Of a stretch of DNA of 64,000 bases, positions 1-10,093 are shown one piece after another. The stretch is from the NCBI RefSeq assembly GCF_002000085.1, contig NZ_MUZU01000005.1, forward strand, positions 303,655-367,654. The letters run 5' to 3'. Each line of letters opens with the position of its first letter. The stretch's first letter is position 1. This stretch comes from Pseudocolwellia agarivorans (GTDB lineage: Bacteria > Pseudomonadota > Gammaproteobacteria > Enterobacterales > Alteromonadaceae). A program made the position numbers and the translations under genes. The notes beneath the pieces are model-generated. The model saw nothing but the letters and a program-made list of their open reading frames with translations, made no database searches and was not told where the DNA came from.

Positions 1-2
1 AT

Positions 3-1733
3 TGTTTGATTTGGGTAGCTTTAATGACCAGTTGTTGGTTTCTTACCTATTCATTACATTTTTCTTATGAGTATTTATTTTTATTATTTATTGTTCTTAA
101 TCTATGGACGCTGGTTTTATTAGAGCAATTATATCGGAGTGCTAATTCTCAGGTGCGTTGGGCTATATGGCCTCTTGTTATAGGTATTGCGAGCGTATCG
201 TTGTTTGATTTTGTGCTATACGCACAAGCTATGATGGTTCAACGACTCGATTTCAATTTTTGGTTCAGTCGAGGGTTTATCGCCATTGTTGCAGTTCCGT
301 TATTAATGCTGACTACTCGAAGAATCAAAAATGGTTCAGTAAGAATTTTTGTATCACGTAATGTTGTATTTTATAGCTCAATGTTAATGATTGCTGGCTT
401 ATATTTAATTGTTATGGCCACTGTTGGTTATGTATTAAGTTATTTGGGCGGTAGGTGGGGCTCTGTATTTAGTGTTGGGTTTTTAGTCTTAGGTGGTATT
501 GTATTGGTCGCTTTGCTCGCAACTGAAACGTTACGGAGAAATGTTAAGGTATTTATTACTAAAAACTTTTTTGCTAATAAATACGAATATAGAGATGAGT
601 GGCTAAACCTTATAGGTAAGATTGAAAGTAGTGATGCTGAAAATAATTATCAGATGGCTACTCAGATCATGATGTCTAAAACCGGTGCGCAGTATGGCGC
701 GATTGTAAAACAAATTACCAATACACAATTTGAAACTAAGTATTCATCAGGTTTAGAATTTGAAGATATTTTTGTACCACAACTTATTCATTTGTGTCAT
801 TTCTGTAAACGAGAAGGTTGGATTGTCGACTTAACAGAATACTCAGAAACTCCTAGTGTTTATCCTGATTTATCTTTAAATTTATTACAATGGCAAGATA
901 AAAACATTTCGGTTGTGGTCCCTATTTTTATTGCAAAAGAATTCTATGGTCTATTTGTTTTAGCAACCGATAAAGAGCTGTCAAAATTCAATTGGGAAGA
1001 CCGCGATTTGTTTTTTGCTATATCTCAGCAATTGGGTAATGTTTTATCTTTACATGAAGCGAATGACAAAATAGCAGAGTCTAAACAGTTTGATGCCTTT
1101 AATCGTATGTCAGCATTCCTTGTTCACGACTTAAAAAATATTCAAGCGCAGCTCGCATTAATTACTAACAATGCTGAAAAGCATAGAGATAATCCTGAAT
1201 TTGTTGATGATGTTTTTGAAACGGTAGAATCAGCCACTGAACGTTTAGATAAAGTATTATCGCAATTACGCAATAAACAAGTCGCTCAAGTTAAAAGTAA
1301 TACCGTTAATGTGAATACTGTATTAGAACAAGTTGTTGCCCAAAGAAATGTAAAAAAACCATTAGTAGAATATATTTCAGCGGGCGATCTTATGGTAACT
1401 GCTGATAAAGATGTTTTATTTTCTGTGCTAAATCATTTAATACAAAATGCTCAAGAAGCTACGCTGGATGATGGCTGGATAAAAGTTAATTTAAGCAGTG
1501 TTTCAAATGACATTCAAATCGTTATTGAAGATAATGGTTGCGGTATGTCTAAGTCGTTTATTGAAAAGCGTTTATTTAAACCTTTTGACACCACTAAAGG
1601 TAATGCCGGAATGGGCATAGGTGTTTATGAAGCTAAACAATTTATAGAAAGTATTTCAGGGGTTATTAAGGTGGAAAGTGAAGAAGGTGTTGGCAGTAAA
1701 TTTATCGTTAACATACCTGCAACTCACAATTAA
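3..1733 (+). CDS. prsK: PrsK-type sensor histidine kinase (5' partial)
   Basis: Membrane sensor kinase of the PEP-CTERM/exopolysaccharide-associated PrsK/PrsR pair. The reading frame is open to the window edge, so the N-terminus is missing; about 577 residues are visible. Several hydrophobic segments fill roughly residues 1-175 (numbering from the TTG at base 6), followed by a GAF-like region at about 200-345. The phospho-acceptor sits in VHDLKN (H374), a form typical of PrsK rather than the usual HELRTP. An N box (QNAQEA, about 480-485), a G1 box (EDNGCGM, 508-514) and a C-terminal GMGIGVYEAK segment complete the ATPase domain. The next gene, 43 bases on, encodes the cognate regulator. Family membership is from motif recognition; the signal is unknown. 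Confidence 0.85.
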   Translation, partial: CLIWVALMTSCWFLTYSLHFSYEYLFLLFIVLNLWTLVLLEQLYRSANSQVRWAIWPLVIGIASVSLFDFVLYAQAMMVQRLDFNFWFSRGFIAIVAVPLLMLTTRRIKNGSVRIFVSRNVVFYSSMLMIAGLYLIVMATVGYVLSYLGGRWGSVFSVGFLVLGGIVLVALLATETLRRNVKVFITKNFFANKYEYRDEWLNLIGKIESSDAENNYQMATQIMMSKTGAQYGAIVKQITNTQFETKYSSGLEFEDIFVPQLIHLCHFCKREGWIVDLTEYSETPSVYPDLSLNLLQWQDKNISVVVPIFIAKEFYGLFVLATDKELSKFNWEDRDLFFAISQQLGNVLSLHEANDKIAESKQFDAFNRMSAFLVHDLKNIQAQLALITNNAEKHRDNPEFVDDVFETVESATERLDKVLSQLRNKQVAQVKSNTVNVNTVLEQVVAQRNVKKPLVEYISAGDLMVTADKDVLFSVLNHLIQNAQEATLDDGWIKVNLSSVSNDIQIVIEDNGCGMSKSFIEKRLFKPFDTTKGNAGMGIGVYEAKQFIESISGVIKVESEEGVGSKFIVNIPATHN

Positions 1734-1776
1734 ATTAAACGAACAATAATAAGTATAAAGTAAGGGTTCTTTCTAA

Positions 1777-3126
1777 ATGGAAAAATTATTAATCATTGAT
1801 GATGACAAGGGTATTCAAAAGCAGCTTAAGTGGAGCTTATCTGATTACGATGTCGTCTTGGCGGGGGATAGAGAAAGTGCAATTGCTGCGGTAAGGCGCT
1901 TTGAACCTAAAGTTGTTACCTTAGATTTAGGTTTACCACCAGATGAGGCTAATGCTTCTGAAGGTTTAGCTGCTCTTCAAGAAATTTTAACTATAGCACC
2001 GCATACAAAAGTCATCGTTATTACTGGTAATGATGATCGAACAAATGCATTAAAAGCTATAGCTGCAGGTGCATACGATTTTTATCAAAAACCTATCGAG
2101 TCAGAAGTTATTAATGTCATTATTTCTCGTGCATTTAGTGTCGCTGCTATTGAAGAAGAAAATAGACTTATGCGTTCAGTGGCTGGTAGTGATATAGGTA
2201 TAATAGGTAATAGTGCAGCAATAGATAGATTGCGTACTATGGTTAAACGTATTGCTCCTACGCAAATTACAGCGTTACTTTTAGGCGAAAGTGGTACAGG
2301 TAAAGAAGTTACTGCAAATGCAGTTCATTTAGCGAGTGATAGAAAAGATAAACCTTTTATTGCTATTAACTGTGCCTCAATCCCTGAAACGTTATTAGAA
2401 AGTGAATTGTTTGGTTTTGAAAAAGGCGCTTTTACAGGCGCACACAAAACCACTAAAGGTAAAATTGAATGTGCTGAAGGTGGAACACTATTTTTAGATG
2501 AAATTGGTGATATGCCTTTTAATCTTCAAGCTAAACTCTTACGTTTTTTACAAGAAAAGCAAATAGAGCGCTTAGGTGGACGGCAAGAGATTTCAGTGGA
2601 TGTAAGGGTGGTTTGTGCAACCAACCAGAATCTTGAAGAGATGGTAAAAGAGAAAACCTTTAGGGAAGATTTATTTTACCGAGTGAGTGAAATTACGCTA
2701 AATATTCCGCCTCTTAGAGATAGAGATGAAGACGTACTTATTTTAGCTCAATATTTTTTACAGCGTTACGCTCAAGAATATAAAAGTAATGTAAAAAGCT
2801 TTTCTGATGATGGCTTTAGTGCCATTAAGAGTCATAGGTGGCCAGGAAACATTCGCGAGTTGCAAAACAAAGTAAAAAGCTCAGTTATTATGTGTACAGG
2901 TACACAAGTTACCGCGATGGATTTAGGCTTTTTTGACCACGAGGATTCAGAATTTGAATTGTCGTTAAATTTACGTACTGTTCGTGAACAAGCTGAATCT
3001 ATTGCTATTAAGAAAGCGTACTCACTGTCTGAAGCTAATATGTCGAAAACAGCTGAGTTGCTTGGTGTAACCAGACCAACCTTATATTCTTTAATCGAAA
3101 AATATAATTTAAACTTAGGGGATTAA
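1777..3126 (+). CDS. prsR: PrsR sigma-54-dependent response regulator
   Basis: NtrC-class regulator, 449 residues, the usual length. Receiver domain 1-120 with phospho-acceptor Asp50 (VVTLDLGLPP). Central AAA+ domain with Walker A GESGTGKE (170-177), the sigma-54 contact loop GAFTGA (217-222) and Walker B GGTLFLDEIGD (235-245). The C-terminus has a Fis-type helix-turn-helix around MSKTAELLGVTRPTLYSLIE. Start ATG 1777 follows a purine-rich stretch (gtaagggttc) and directly trails prsK, so the two are probably cotranscribed. Known PrsR proteins activate sigma-54 promoters of exopolysaccharide and PEP-CTERM genes. No clear -24/-12 promoter or PEP-CTERM protein was seen in this window, so targets probably lie upstream. 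Confidence 0.9.
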   Translation: MEKLLIIDDDKGIQKQLKWSLSDYDVVLAGDRESAIAAVRRFEPKVVTLDLGLPPDEANASEGLAALQEILTIAPHTKVIVITGNDDRTNALKAIAAGAYDFYQKPIESEVINVIISRAFSVAAIEEENRLMRSVAGSDIGIIGNSAAIDRLRTMVKRIAPTQITALLLGESGTGKEVTANAVHLASDRKDKPFIAINCASIPETLLESELFGFEKGAFTGAHKTTKGKIECAEGGTLFLDEIGDMPFNLQAKLLRFLQEKQIERLGGRQEISVDVRVVCATNQNLEEMVKEKTFREDLFYRVSEITLNIPPLRDRDEDVLILAQYFLQRYAQEYKSNVKSFSDDGFSAIKSHRWPGNIRELQNKVKSSVIMCTGTQVTAMDLGFFDHEDSEFELSLNLRTVREQAESIAIKKAYSLSEANMSKTAELLGVTRPTLYSLIEKYNLNLGD

Positions 3127-3172
3127 CTCTCTTATGACGCTAAAATTGATAAGTTATTCATAATTTGTAACA

Positions 3173-3186
3173 AATGCCTAGGCATT
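3173..3186. repeat. 14-bp perfect palindrome upstream of ompR
   Basis: The 14-mer aatgcctaggcatt is a perfect palindrome and lies inside a larger imperfect dyad (ttgtaaca...tgtcacaa, about 3165-3193). It sits just upstream of the proposed ompR promoter. It could be an operator or part of a prsR terminator; the sequence alone does not decide. Confidence 0.4.
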
Positions 3187-3200
3187 GTCACAAAGGAGCT

Positions 3201-3230
3201 TTGTAACTTTAGCGCTTTTTCATTTATATT
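3201..3230 (+). promoter_or_regulatory. candidate sigma-70 promoter of ompR
   Basis: TTGTAA (3201-3206) and TATATT (3225-3230) separated by 18 bases, ending 30 bases before the ompR ATG. Four of six and five of six consensus matches. Predicted by eye. Confidence 0.4.
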
Positions 3231-3260
3231 TACCTCATAGTAAAAACAGAGAGCACTCTT

Positions 3261-3986
3261 ATGGGTCAAGAAACGCCAAAAATTTTAGTTGTTGATGATG
3301 ATATGCGCCTTCGTGCATTACTTGAACGTTACCTGGTTGAGCAAGGTTATGTGGTGAGGAGCGCAGCAAACTCTGAACAAATGGATCGTTTATTAGAACG
3401 TGAGAATTTTCACTTATTAGTACTTGATCTAATGCTGCCAGGTGAAGATGGCTTATCTATTTGCCGTCGTTTACGCCAAAATTCTAGTGATATTCCTATT
3501 GTTATGCTTACCGCTAAAGGTGATGAAGTTGATCGTATTATTGGATTAGAACTAGGCGCAGATGATTACATGCCTAAGCCTTTTAATCCTAGAGAGCTTT
3601 TAGCGCGCATTAAAGCGGTACTAAGACGAAAAGTGCAAGAAGCTCCCGGCGCTCCGAGCCTTGAAGAAAACATCATTTCGTTTGGTGAATACCAACTTAA
3701 CCTAGCCACAAGAGAAATGCTTAAAGGTGATGTAAGTATGCCATTAACGAGTGGTGAATTTGCAGTGTTAAAAGCACTTATTAGTCACCCAAGAGAGCCG
3801 CTTTCACGTGATAAGTTAATGAACCTTGCTCGTGGTAGAGATTATTCAGCTTTAGAAAGAAGCATAGATGTACAAGTATCACGCCTAAGGCGAATGCTTG
3901 AAGAAGACCCAGCTAAACCTCGCTATATTCAAACGGTTTGGGGTTTAGGTTATGTATTTGTACCCGAAGGAACCGGTGCAGCTTAA
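3261..3986 (+). CDS. ompR: OmpR response regulator
   Basis: OmpR/PhoB-class DNA-binding regulator, 241 residues, matching the family length. The receiver domain carries the acidic pocket (VVDDD), phospho-acceptor Asp56 in LVLDLMLP, the conserved Thr in MLTAKG and Lys106 in MPKPF. The C-terminal winged helix (about 140-235) contains RSIDVQVSRLRRMLEEDP and ends in GLGYVFVP, a signature close to E. coli OmpR. It normally controls outer-membrane porin and osmotic-response genes under EnvZ. Start ATG 3261 is preceded by a gagagc Shine-Dalgarno-like stretch. envZ follows after an unusually long 117-base gap containing a hairpin. Confidence 0.93.
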   Translation: MGQETPKILVVDDDMRLRALLERYLVEQGYVVRSAANSEQMDRLLERENFHLLVLDLMLPGEDGLSICRRLRQNSSDIPIVMLTAKGDEVDRIIGLELGADDYMPKPFNPRELLARIKAVLRRKVQEAPGAPSLEENIISFGEYQLNLATREMLKGDVSMPLTSGEFAVLKALISHPREPLSRDKLMNLARGRDYSALERSIDVQVSRLRRMLEEDPAKPRYIQTVWGLGYVFVPEGTGAA

Positions 3987-3999
3987 TATTATCTAGTAA

Positions 4000-4023
4000 G
4001 AATGAGTGAACTTTCACTCATTC
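4000..4023 (+). other. hairpin between ompR and envZ
   Basis: A 10-bp perfect stem (gaatgagtga / tcactcattc) with loop actt, with no following T-run. It could act as an mRNA stability or processing element, or a weak attenuator setting EnvZ below OmpR. Function is inference. Confidence 0.45.
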
Positions 4024-4103
4024 CTTCAAATTACGAAGGTATCCTTTCTTCTTTTCTGAGTAAATTCGTGTAACCCATAGCCGTATTTAGGTACAACATT
4101 ATT

Positions 4104-5396
4104 ATGAAAGTATTACCGCGCAGTGCATTTGGACAAACCGTATTACTCATTGGTGTTCTACTTTTAGTTAATCAGGTTGTTTCTTACATTTCTATAGCGA
4201 TCTATATTCTCCAACCCAATGCCCAACAAGTTAACCAGCTTCTAGCTAAACAAGTAAAAGCTGTATTTATTGATATTGATGATCCTGTATTAAGGCCAGC
4301 AATGGCAGAGGCTTTTCATAAGGAAACAGGCATAGGGGTTTATCGTGAAAAAGTGGCAATGAAACTGGGCTTGCAACATGCGATTCATTATCCCTTCCGT
4401 TCTGAAGAAATGACATTATTATTAGGTGGTCCAGCAGAAGTTCGTATTTCTCAAGGTGATGAATACTTGTTTTGGATCAGACCTCCTCAGTCACCTAATT
4501 GGTGGGTTAAAATTCCACTAACAGGCTTAGAAGAAGAAAACTTATACCCCTTGCTAGTAGTTTTAGTTATTTTAGGTGTACTAAGTGTTGCTGGAGGTTG
4601 GTTGTTTGTTAGGCAACTTAATAGGCCTTTAAAAGCATTGCAGCATGCAGCCAAAGAAGTAGGGCGAGGTAATTTCCCTGAGCCTTTAAAGGAGAATGGG
4701 ACCACTGAAGTTGTTGCTGTTACGCAAGCATTTAATCATATGTCAAAAGGGATATTGCAATTAGAGGATGATCGTAACTTGTTAATGGCAGGTATTTCTC
4801 ATGACCTACGAACCCCATTAACGCGCATTCGATTAGCTACTGAAATGATGTCTGCTGAGGATGAATTCTTTAAAGAAGGGATTGAAAGTGACATTGATGA
4901 TATGAATAAAATTATTGATCAATTTATTGATTATATTCGTCATGACACTAAAGATACGGTTGAAATGAGCGATTTAAACGAGCTATTAAAGGAAGTAATA
5001 CAGGCTGAAAAAGTTTCAAATCGCGTTATTACTTATACAGAAAAATCAATCACACCTATTCCTATTCGTTATATTGCGATTAAAAGGGTTGTTGCGAACC
5101 TTATTCAAAATGCGCTGCGTTATAGCGATAACGATATTATGATTGAAATTGATGAATTCGTTAAACAAAAAAAGGTTTCATTTTCAGTTATCGATAAAGG
5201 ACCAGGGATCCCAGAGCAAGAAATGTCACGTTTATTTCAACCTTTTACTCAAGGAGATACAGCAAGAGGTGGAGAAGGTAGTGGCTTAGGTTTAGCAATA
5301 ATCAAACGTATTGTTGATTCACATGGTGGTCTTGTTAAATTAACTAATCTTGAAGAAGGTGGATTAAAAGCCACGGTTACTTTACCTATGAGCTGA
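4104..5396 (+). CDS. envZ: EnvZ osmosensor histidine kinase
   Basis: Inner-membrane histidine kinase of 430 residues, close to E. coli EnvZ (450). First transmembrane helix at about 10-35, a periplasmic domain of about 110 residues, second helix at about 148-168, then HAMP (about 169-222). The phospho-acceptor is His233 in [18 protein letters not shown], strongly EnvZ-like. The ATPase domain shows the N box (LIQNALRYS), G1 (DKGPGIP), and G2 ([11 protein letters not shown]). It phosphorylates and dephosphorylates OmpR encoded upstream. Start ATG 4104 gives the short cytoplasmic tail typical of the family. A bidirectional terminator separates it from convergent pckA. Confidence 0.93.
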   Translation: MKVLPRSAFGQTVLLIGVLLLVNQVVSYISIAIYILQPNAQQVNQLLAKQVKAVFIDIDDPVLRPAMAEAFHKETGIGVYREKVAMKLGLQHAIHYPFRSEEMTLLLGGPAEVRISQGDEYLFWIRPPQSPNWWVKIPLTGLEEENLYPLLVVLVILGVLSVAGGWLFVRQLNRPLKALQHAAKEVGRGNFPEPLKENGTTEVVAVTQAFNHMSKGILQLEDDRNLLMAGISHDLRTPLTRIRLATEMMSAEDEFFKEGIESDIDDMNKIIDQFIDYIRHDTKDTVEMSDLNELLKEVIQAEKVSNRVITYTEKSITPIPIRYIAIKRVVANLIQNALRYSDNDIMIEIDEFVKQKKVSFSVIDKGPGIPEQEMSRLFQPFTQGDTARGGEGSGLGLAIIKRIVDSHGGLVKLTNLEEGGLKATVTLPMS

Positions 5397-5464
5397 TAAT
5401 ATCAGTCCTGTATACAAGCAAGTATATCTATTGATGAAGCTATAAAAGTTAAATACTTTATGAT

Positions 5465-5503
5465 AAAAAGCAGTATAAGTTTTGCACTTACACTGCTTTT
5501 TTT
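5465..5503. terminator. bidirectional terminator envZ/pckA
   Basis: Arms aaaaagcagt..aagt and actt..actgcttttttt form a stem with one mismatch, flanked by an A-run and a T-run. It therefore serves transcription from both sides, between convergent envZ and pckA. Confidence 0.8.
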
Positions 5504-5507
5504 GGCT

Positions 5508-7118
5508 TTATAGCTGAGGACCTGCTGATACTAAAGATTTACCATTATCATTATCAGTAAACTTCTCAAAGTTATTAATAAACTTTGTGGCTAAATCTTG
5601 GGCTTTGTCATTCCATTGGTTGATAAAATCATAAGTATTCCTAGGATCTAATATCTCTTCATTAACTCCTGGTAAAGCATTAGGAATTTCAAGATTAAAT
5701 AAAGGAACAATTGATGTTTCAGCTTTATCGATAGAGCCATCCAATATTGAATCTATTATTGCACGAGTATCTTTAATTGAAATACGTTTACCTGTGCCAT
5801 TCCAACCCGTGTTTACTAAATAAGCTTCAGCTCCTACTGCTTGCATACGATTTTTTAATACTTCAGCATACTTCGTAGGATGAAGGCTTAAAAAAGCTGC
5901 ACCAAAACAACTTGAGAAAGTAGGTGTAGGTTCTGTTATTCCTCTTTCTGTACCTGCTAATTTTGCTGTAAATCCTGACAAAAAATAATACTGTGTTTGT
6001 GCTGGAGTTAATTTTGCTACAGGAGGTAAAACACCAAAGGCATCGGCCGTTAAAAAGATAACTTTTTTGGCATGTCCTGCTTTTGATACTGGTTTAACAA
6101 TATTATCTATATGGTAAATAGGGTACGAAACACGTGTGTTTTCAGTTTTTGAATTGTCATCAAAGTCTATTTTACCGTTAGCATCCACCGTTACATTTTC
6201 TAATAAGGCGTCACGTCTAATTGCATTGTATATATCAGGTTCATTTTCTTTGCTAAGGTTAATTGTTTTGGCATAGCACCCACCTTCAAAGTTGAAAACA
6301 CCATTATCATCCCAACCATGTTCATCATCACCAATTAACTCACGTTTAGGGTCTGTTGAAAGTGTTGTTTTTCCAGTGCCTGATAGACCGAAGAATATAG
6401 CTACATCACCATCTGCGCCTACATTGGCGCTACAGTGCATTGAAGCAATATTTTGTAAAGGCAAAAGGTAGTTCATCATTGAGAACATACCTTTTTTCAT
6501 TTCACCGCCGTACCAAGTACCACCAATAAGCTGGATCTTTTCTGTTAGATTAAAGGCGACAAAATTTTCTGAGTTTAAACCTTGTTCTTTCCATAATGGG
6601 TTTGTCGTTTTCGCACCGTTCATAACAATAAAGTCGGGCTCATAGCTAGCTAATTCGCTTTCTGTAGGACGAATAAACATGTTTTTAACAAAATGAGCTT
6701 GCCATGCAACTTCTGTAATGAAGCGAACTTTTAACCGGGTATCTTTGTTAGCTCCACAATATGTGTCTACCACATAAAGTTTTTTATCTGTAAGCTGGCT
6801 AGTTACTAAGCCTTTCAAATGTTCCCATGTTTCTTGGTTCATAGGGTGATTATCATTCTTTCCTTGATCTGACCACCATACCGTGTCACGACTTACGTCA
6901 TCTCTCACTATATATTTATCTTTTGGTGACCTACCTGTAAATATTCCTGTATCAACATTAACGGCACCAAGTTCAGTTACAACGCCTTTATCAAATCCCG
7001 TTAAATTACTTTTTGTTTCCTCGGCAAACAGCACTTCGTAAGATGGATTGTAAACAATTTCAGCAACACTATTAATGCCATATTGCGATAGGTCGATTGA
7101 ATTTTCCGAAGTGGTCAT
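5508..7118 (-). CDS. pckA: phosphoenolpyruvate carboxykinase (ATP)
   Basis: ATP-dependent PEP carboxykinase (oxaloacetate + ATP to PEP + CO2 + ADP), the first committed step of gluconeogenesis, cytoplasmic. 536 residues against 540 in E. coli. Visible signatures: the substrate-binding segment [11 protein letters not shown] (61-71), the kinase-1a P-loop GLSGTGKT (244-251), the metal-binding LIGDDEHGW segment just after it, and the C-terminal [18 protein letters not shown] block. Start ATG 7118 has a good Shine-Dalgarno (ggagat on the minus strand). The gene lies alone, with 263 bases upstream to mrcA. Confidence 0.97.
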   Translation of the reverse strand: MTTSENSIDLSQYGINSVAEIVYNPSYEVLFAEETKSNLTGFDKGVVTELGAVNVDTGIFTGRSPKDKYIVRDDVSRDTVWWSDQGKNDNHPMNQETWEHLKGLVTSQLTDKKLYVVDTYCGANKDTRLKVRFITEVAWQAHFVKNMFIRPTESELASYEPDFIVMNGAKTTNPLWKEQGLNSENFVAFNLTEKIQLIGGTWYGGEMKKGMFSMMNYLLPLQNIASMHCSANVGADGDVAIFFGLSGTGKTTLSTDPKRELIGDDEHGWDDNGVFNFEGGCYAKTINLSKENEPDIYNAIRRDALLENVTVDANGKIDFDDNSKTENTRVSYPIYHIDNIVKPVSKAGHAKKVIFLTADAFGVLPPVAKLTPAQTQYYFLSGFTAKLAGTERGITEPTPTFSSCFGAAFLSLHPTKYAEVLKNRMQAVGAEAYLVNTGWNGTGKRISIKDTRAIIDSILDGSIDKAETSIVPLFNLEIPNALPGVNEEILDPRNTYDFINQWNDKAQDLATKFINNFEKFTDNDNGKSLVSAGPQL

Positions 7119-7292
7119 TTTTTTATCTCCAAGAGTAAAGTTTCAAAGGTAGTTAAACTGTTAACTATTCTAATGCAGTTTTACAAAAATCGAAAGAAAA
7201 ATGTGTTTCGATATGAAAGTTTTTATGTGTGCTTTCATGTTTTGTTTTTGTGTGTGTATTTTTGTTTTATTAGTTCGTTGATTTTATGGTGT

Positions 7293-7332
7293 TTTTTATC
7301 TGAGTGGATATTTACTTCCCCTCAGATAAAAA
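7293..7332. other. stem-loop downstream of mrcA, upstream of pckA
   Basis: A 12-bp perfect inverted repeat (tttttatctgag / ctcagataaaaa) with a 16-base loop. It could terminate mrcA transcription or sit in the pckA upstream region. The T/A runs are inside the stem, so it is not a textbook intrinsic terminator. Confidence 0.4.
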
Positions 7333-7381
7333 TTTCGACTTCTAGTTTTGAGGTTTCGATTGGTGGGTTACATTGTGTTTA

Positions 7382-9970
7382 TCAAAAAATATTGTCAATT
7401 GTCGATGTTGTACTTTTGTTTGTTTCATATGTATTGTCTTGTTGAATAAATTCAGAAGGTAAAGTCCCCTTCTTAAAGTACTCAAAAACACTTGAGTTAT
7501 CTGTTTTATAGGTCAGCTTGCCTGTCGCTTTATCAATACGAGCTGAAACAATATTATCAGGTTGTATAAACTGCTCGTATGGAAAATACGGTAGGGCTTC
7601 TTTCATGAATAAATTCCAAGCTGGTTGAGCTGAATTGGCTCCGGCTTCAGACCCTGTTATTTGATTTTCAGGTAAGTTTCTATTGTATGTTGTTTTACCT
7701 AAGTCTCTAGAAGGGTCATCAAAACCAATCCAAGCCGAAGTGACCAGTCGTCTTGAAAAACCACTAAACCAGGCATCTTTAGATTGGTTTGTGGTGCCTG
7801 TTTTACCTGAAAGATCTTTTCTTTTCAGGGCTCTTGAGCGCCAACCTGTTCCTTGCCAAAAAGGTTTAGTATTCCAATCTGCTCCCCAAATTACAGAGTT
7901 CATTGCGTTGGTAATAAGAAAAGCATTTTGTGGGTTTAATACTCTATTAGCAATATTTAAGGAGGCTTGTTTATTTTCGTCAGCTAAATTAATCGGTGAA
8001 TCTTTGGTTGCTTCAAGAGAATGAACGTTAGATTCAGTAGGTGACAGCTCGGTAATTTCGTTTGTTTTGTCTTTTATACACTTTTCATCACATGCTATTT
8101 TTGGATTTGCTTGGAACACAATATTACCAAAGGAATCTTCGATACGTTCTATAAAATAGGGTTCAATTAAAAAACCACCATTAGCAAAAACAGCATACCC
8201 TGTTGCAATTTCTAGAGGTGTAAAGGATGCGGAGCCTAATGCTAATGTTTCATTCTTAGGTATTTCATCTCTTGCAAAGCCAAAGGATTGTAAATGGTTA
8301 ATTACATTTTCCTTTCCTGTTTGCCTAAAAAGACGAACAGCTACAACGTTTTTAGATTGTGCAAGCGCAAGCCTAACTCTGATGGGACCGTCATATCTAG
8401 CTGGTGAATTTGATGGACGCCATACACTTCCACCACTTTTATCCCATTGATTTATCGGTGCATCATTGATCAATGACCCCAAGGTTAATCCATGCTCTAA
8501 AGCTGCAGAATAAATAAAAGGTTTTATATTAGACCCTACTTGTCGTTTGGCTTGTGTAACACGGTTGAATTGGCTTTGTTCAAAGCTATAACCACCAACA
8601 ATAGCTTGGATAGCCCCGTTGTCTGGTGATAATGAGACTAAAGCAGAACTAGCAGCAGGGAGTTGGCTTAAACGATAGTCATCATTATCTTTAGAAACTA
8701 ATATAACATCACCGTAAGTTAAGATTTGATAAGCAAACTTAGGTGGAATAGCTTGTTTACTGTCTGTTATATATTCTCTAGCCCAGGAAAGGCCAACCCA
8801 AGGTATATTAACAATTTTTTGGTTTGGTAAACGAACCGTTACTGCGTTTTCTAATACTTCAATAACGACAGCAGGAATTAAAGATTGGTAAGTTGTTACT
8901 TCATTGATTGCTTCTTCTATTTCAGTCTCGGTAAGTAAGTCTGCACTCGAAACAGTTGGATTTTCATTATGTTCAGTAGCGTATTCTTTTAAGTGTGGAC
9001 GTAAACTTATAATAGGTCCTCTATATCCATGGCGTTGATCATAAGCATGTAAATTACTTACTACCGCTTTTTGTGCTGCTATTTGTAAATGACTTGGCAC
9101 CGTTGTATAAACTTTATAGCCTGCCGAGTAGGCGTTTTCTTTGCCATACATAGCTAATACTTCTTGGTGAGCCATTTCAGCTAGGTAGGGAGCATTTAAT
9201 TCTATTTCTGCTCCATGCATTTTTCCTGTGATAGGCGCATTGAAGGCTTCTTCATATTCTTGAGTCGTAATATAGTTATTATCTAGCATACGCTTTAAAA
9301 CAACACTACGTCTGGCTTTTGCTCTTTTGGGGGATCTAATGGGGTTTATACTTGATGGTGCTTTAGGTAAGCCAGCTAATACGGCTATTTGCGCAAGAGT
9401 TAAATCGTTTAAATCTTTGCCGTAGTAAACTTGAGCTGCAGCACCAAAACCAAATGAACGATGCCCTAGAGGAATTTTATTAATGTATAAGGTTAATATT
9501 TCATCTTTTGTGAGTAAGCTTTCTATATGAAAAGCCAGAAATATCTCACGAATTTTACGAGTATAGGTAATTTCAGAGGTTAAGAAAAAATTACGTGCAA
9601 CCTGCATGGTAATGGTACTCGCTCCACCTTTATTTTGCCCTGTTAGTTGTCCTAAAACAGCTCTTGACATACCTATAGGGTCTACGCCAAAGTGGTAATA
9701 AAATCTGTCATCTTCGGTTGCAAGTAAAGCTTGAATGAGTTTTTTAGGTACTTGATCTAGAGTTAAAGGTATGCGCTTTTTCTCACCAAATTGAGAAATA
9801 AGTTTATGATCTGAACTAAAAATTTTCATTGGCGTTTGCCATTGAATCTCTTTAAGGATTTTAACGCTAGGTAACTCTGAACGCATTGAAATATATAGCA
9901 CAGCGAGTGATATAATACCCAAGGTGATAATTATAAAGCTTAGCTTAAATAGGTTTTTAAAAGAAAACAC
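7382..9970 (-). CDS. mrcA: penicillin-binding protein 1A
   Basis: Bifunctional class A penicillin-binding protein, 862 residues (E. coli 850). One N-terminal membrane anchor at about 7-28. Glycosyltransferase domain with catalytic Glu86 in TEDDRFYYHFGVDP and a downstream GGASTITMQ motif. An inserted OB-like domain lies at about 310-430. The transpeptidase domain carries all three catalytic motifs: SNIK (Ser480), SKN (539-541) and KTGTT (723-727). It polymerises and crosslinks peptidoglycan in the periplasm. It is divergent from pilM across a 123-base gap, the classic gammaproteobacterial mrcA/pilMNOPQ arrangement. Confidence 0.97.
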   Translation of the reverse strand: MFSFKNLFKLSFIIITLGIISLAVLYISMRSELPSVKILKEIQWQTPMKIFSSDHKLISQFGEKKRIPLTLDQVPKKLIQALLATEDDRFYYHFGVDPIGMSRAVLGQLTGQNKGGASTITMQVARNFFLTSEITYTRKIREIFLAFHIESLLTKDEILTLYINKIPLGHRSFGFGAAAQVYYGKDLNDLTLAQIAVLAGLPKAPSSINPIRSPKRAKARRSVVLKRMLDNNYITTQEYEEAFNAPITGKMHGAEIELNAPYLAEMAHQEVLAMYGKENAYSAGYKVYTTVPSHLQIAAQKAVVSNLHAYDQRHGYRGPIISLRPHLKEYATEHNENPTVSSADLLTETEIEEAINEVTTYQSLIPAVVIEVLENAVTVRLPNQKIVNIPWVGLSWAREYITDSKQAIPPKFAYQILTYGDVILVSKDNDDYRLSQLPAASSALVSLSPDNGAIQAIVGGYSFEQSQFNRVTQAKRQVGSNIKPFIYSAALEHGLTLGSLINDAPINQWDKSGGSVWRPSNSPARYDGPIRVRLALAQSKNVVAVRLFRQTGKENVINHLQSFGFARDEIPKNETLALGSASFTPLEIATGYAVFANGGFLIEPYFIERIEDSFGNIVFQANPKIACDEKCIKDKTNEITELSPTESNVHSLEATKDSPINLADENKQASLNIANRVLNPQNAFLITNAMNSVIWGADWNTKPFWQGTGWRSRALKRKDLSGKTGTTNQSKDAWFSGFSRRLVTSAWIGFDDPSRDLGKTTYNRNLPENQITGSEAGANSAQPAWNLFMKEALPYFPYEQFIQPDNIVSARIDKATGKLTYKTDNSSVFEYFKKGTLPSEFIQQDNTYETNKSTTSTIDNIF

Positions 9971-10093
9971 AATAAAAAATACTCAATAAAATTAATAAAA
10001 TCGTTTAATATTACTAGTATATCCTGTAAAACAGTGTAATAAATGTATTTATGTTTATTATTTTGAATAACAAAAATAACTTAGTAGGATGTT

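Noticed and set aside
7173..7445. Plus-strand 90-residue ORF rich in Phe, Leu and Val
   Set aside because: It overlaps the 3' end of mrcA and lies in T-rich intergenic DNA; the composition follows from the T-tracts and it has no ribosome site.
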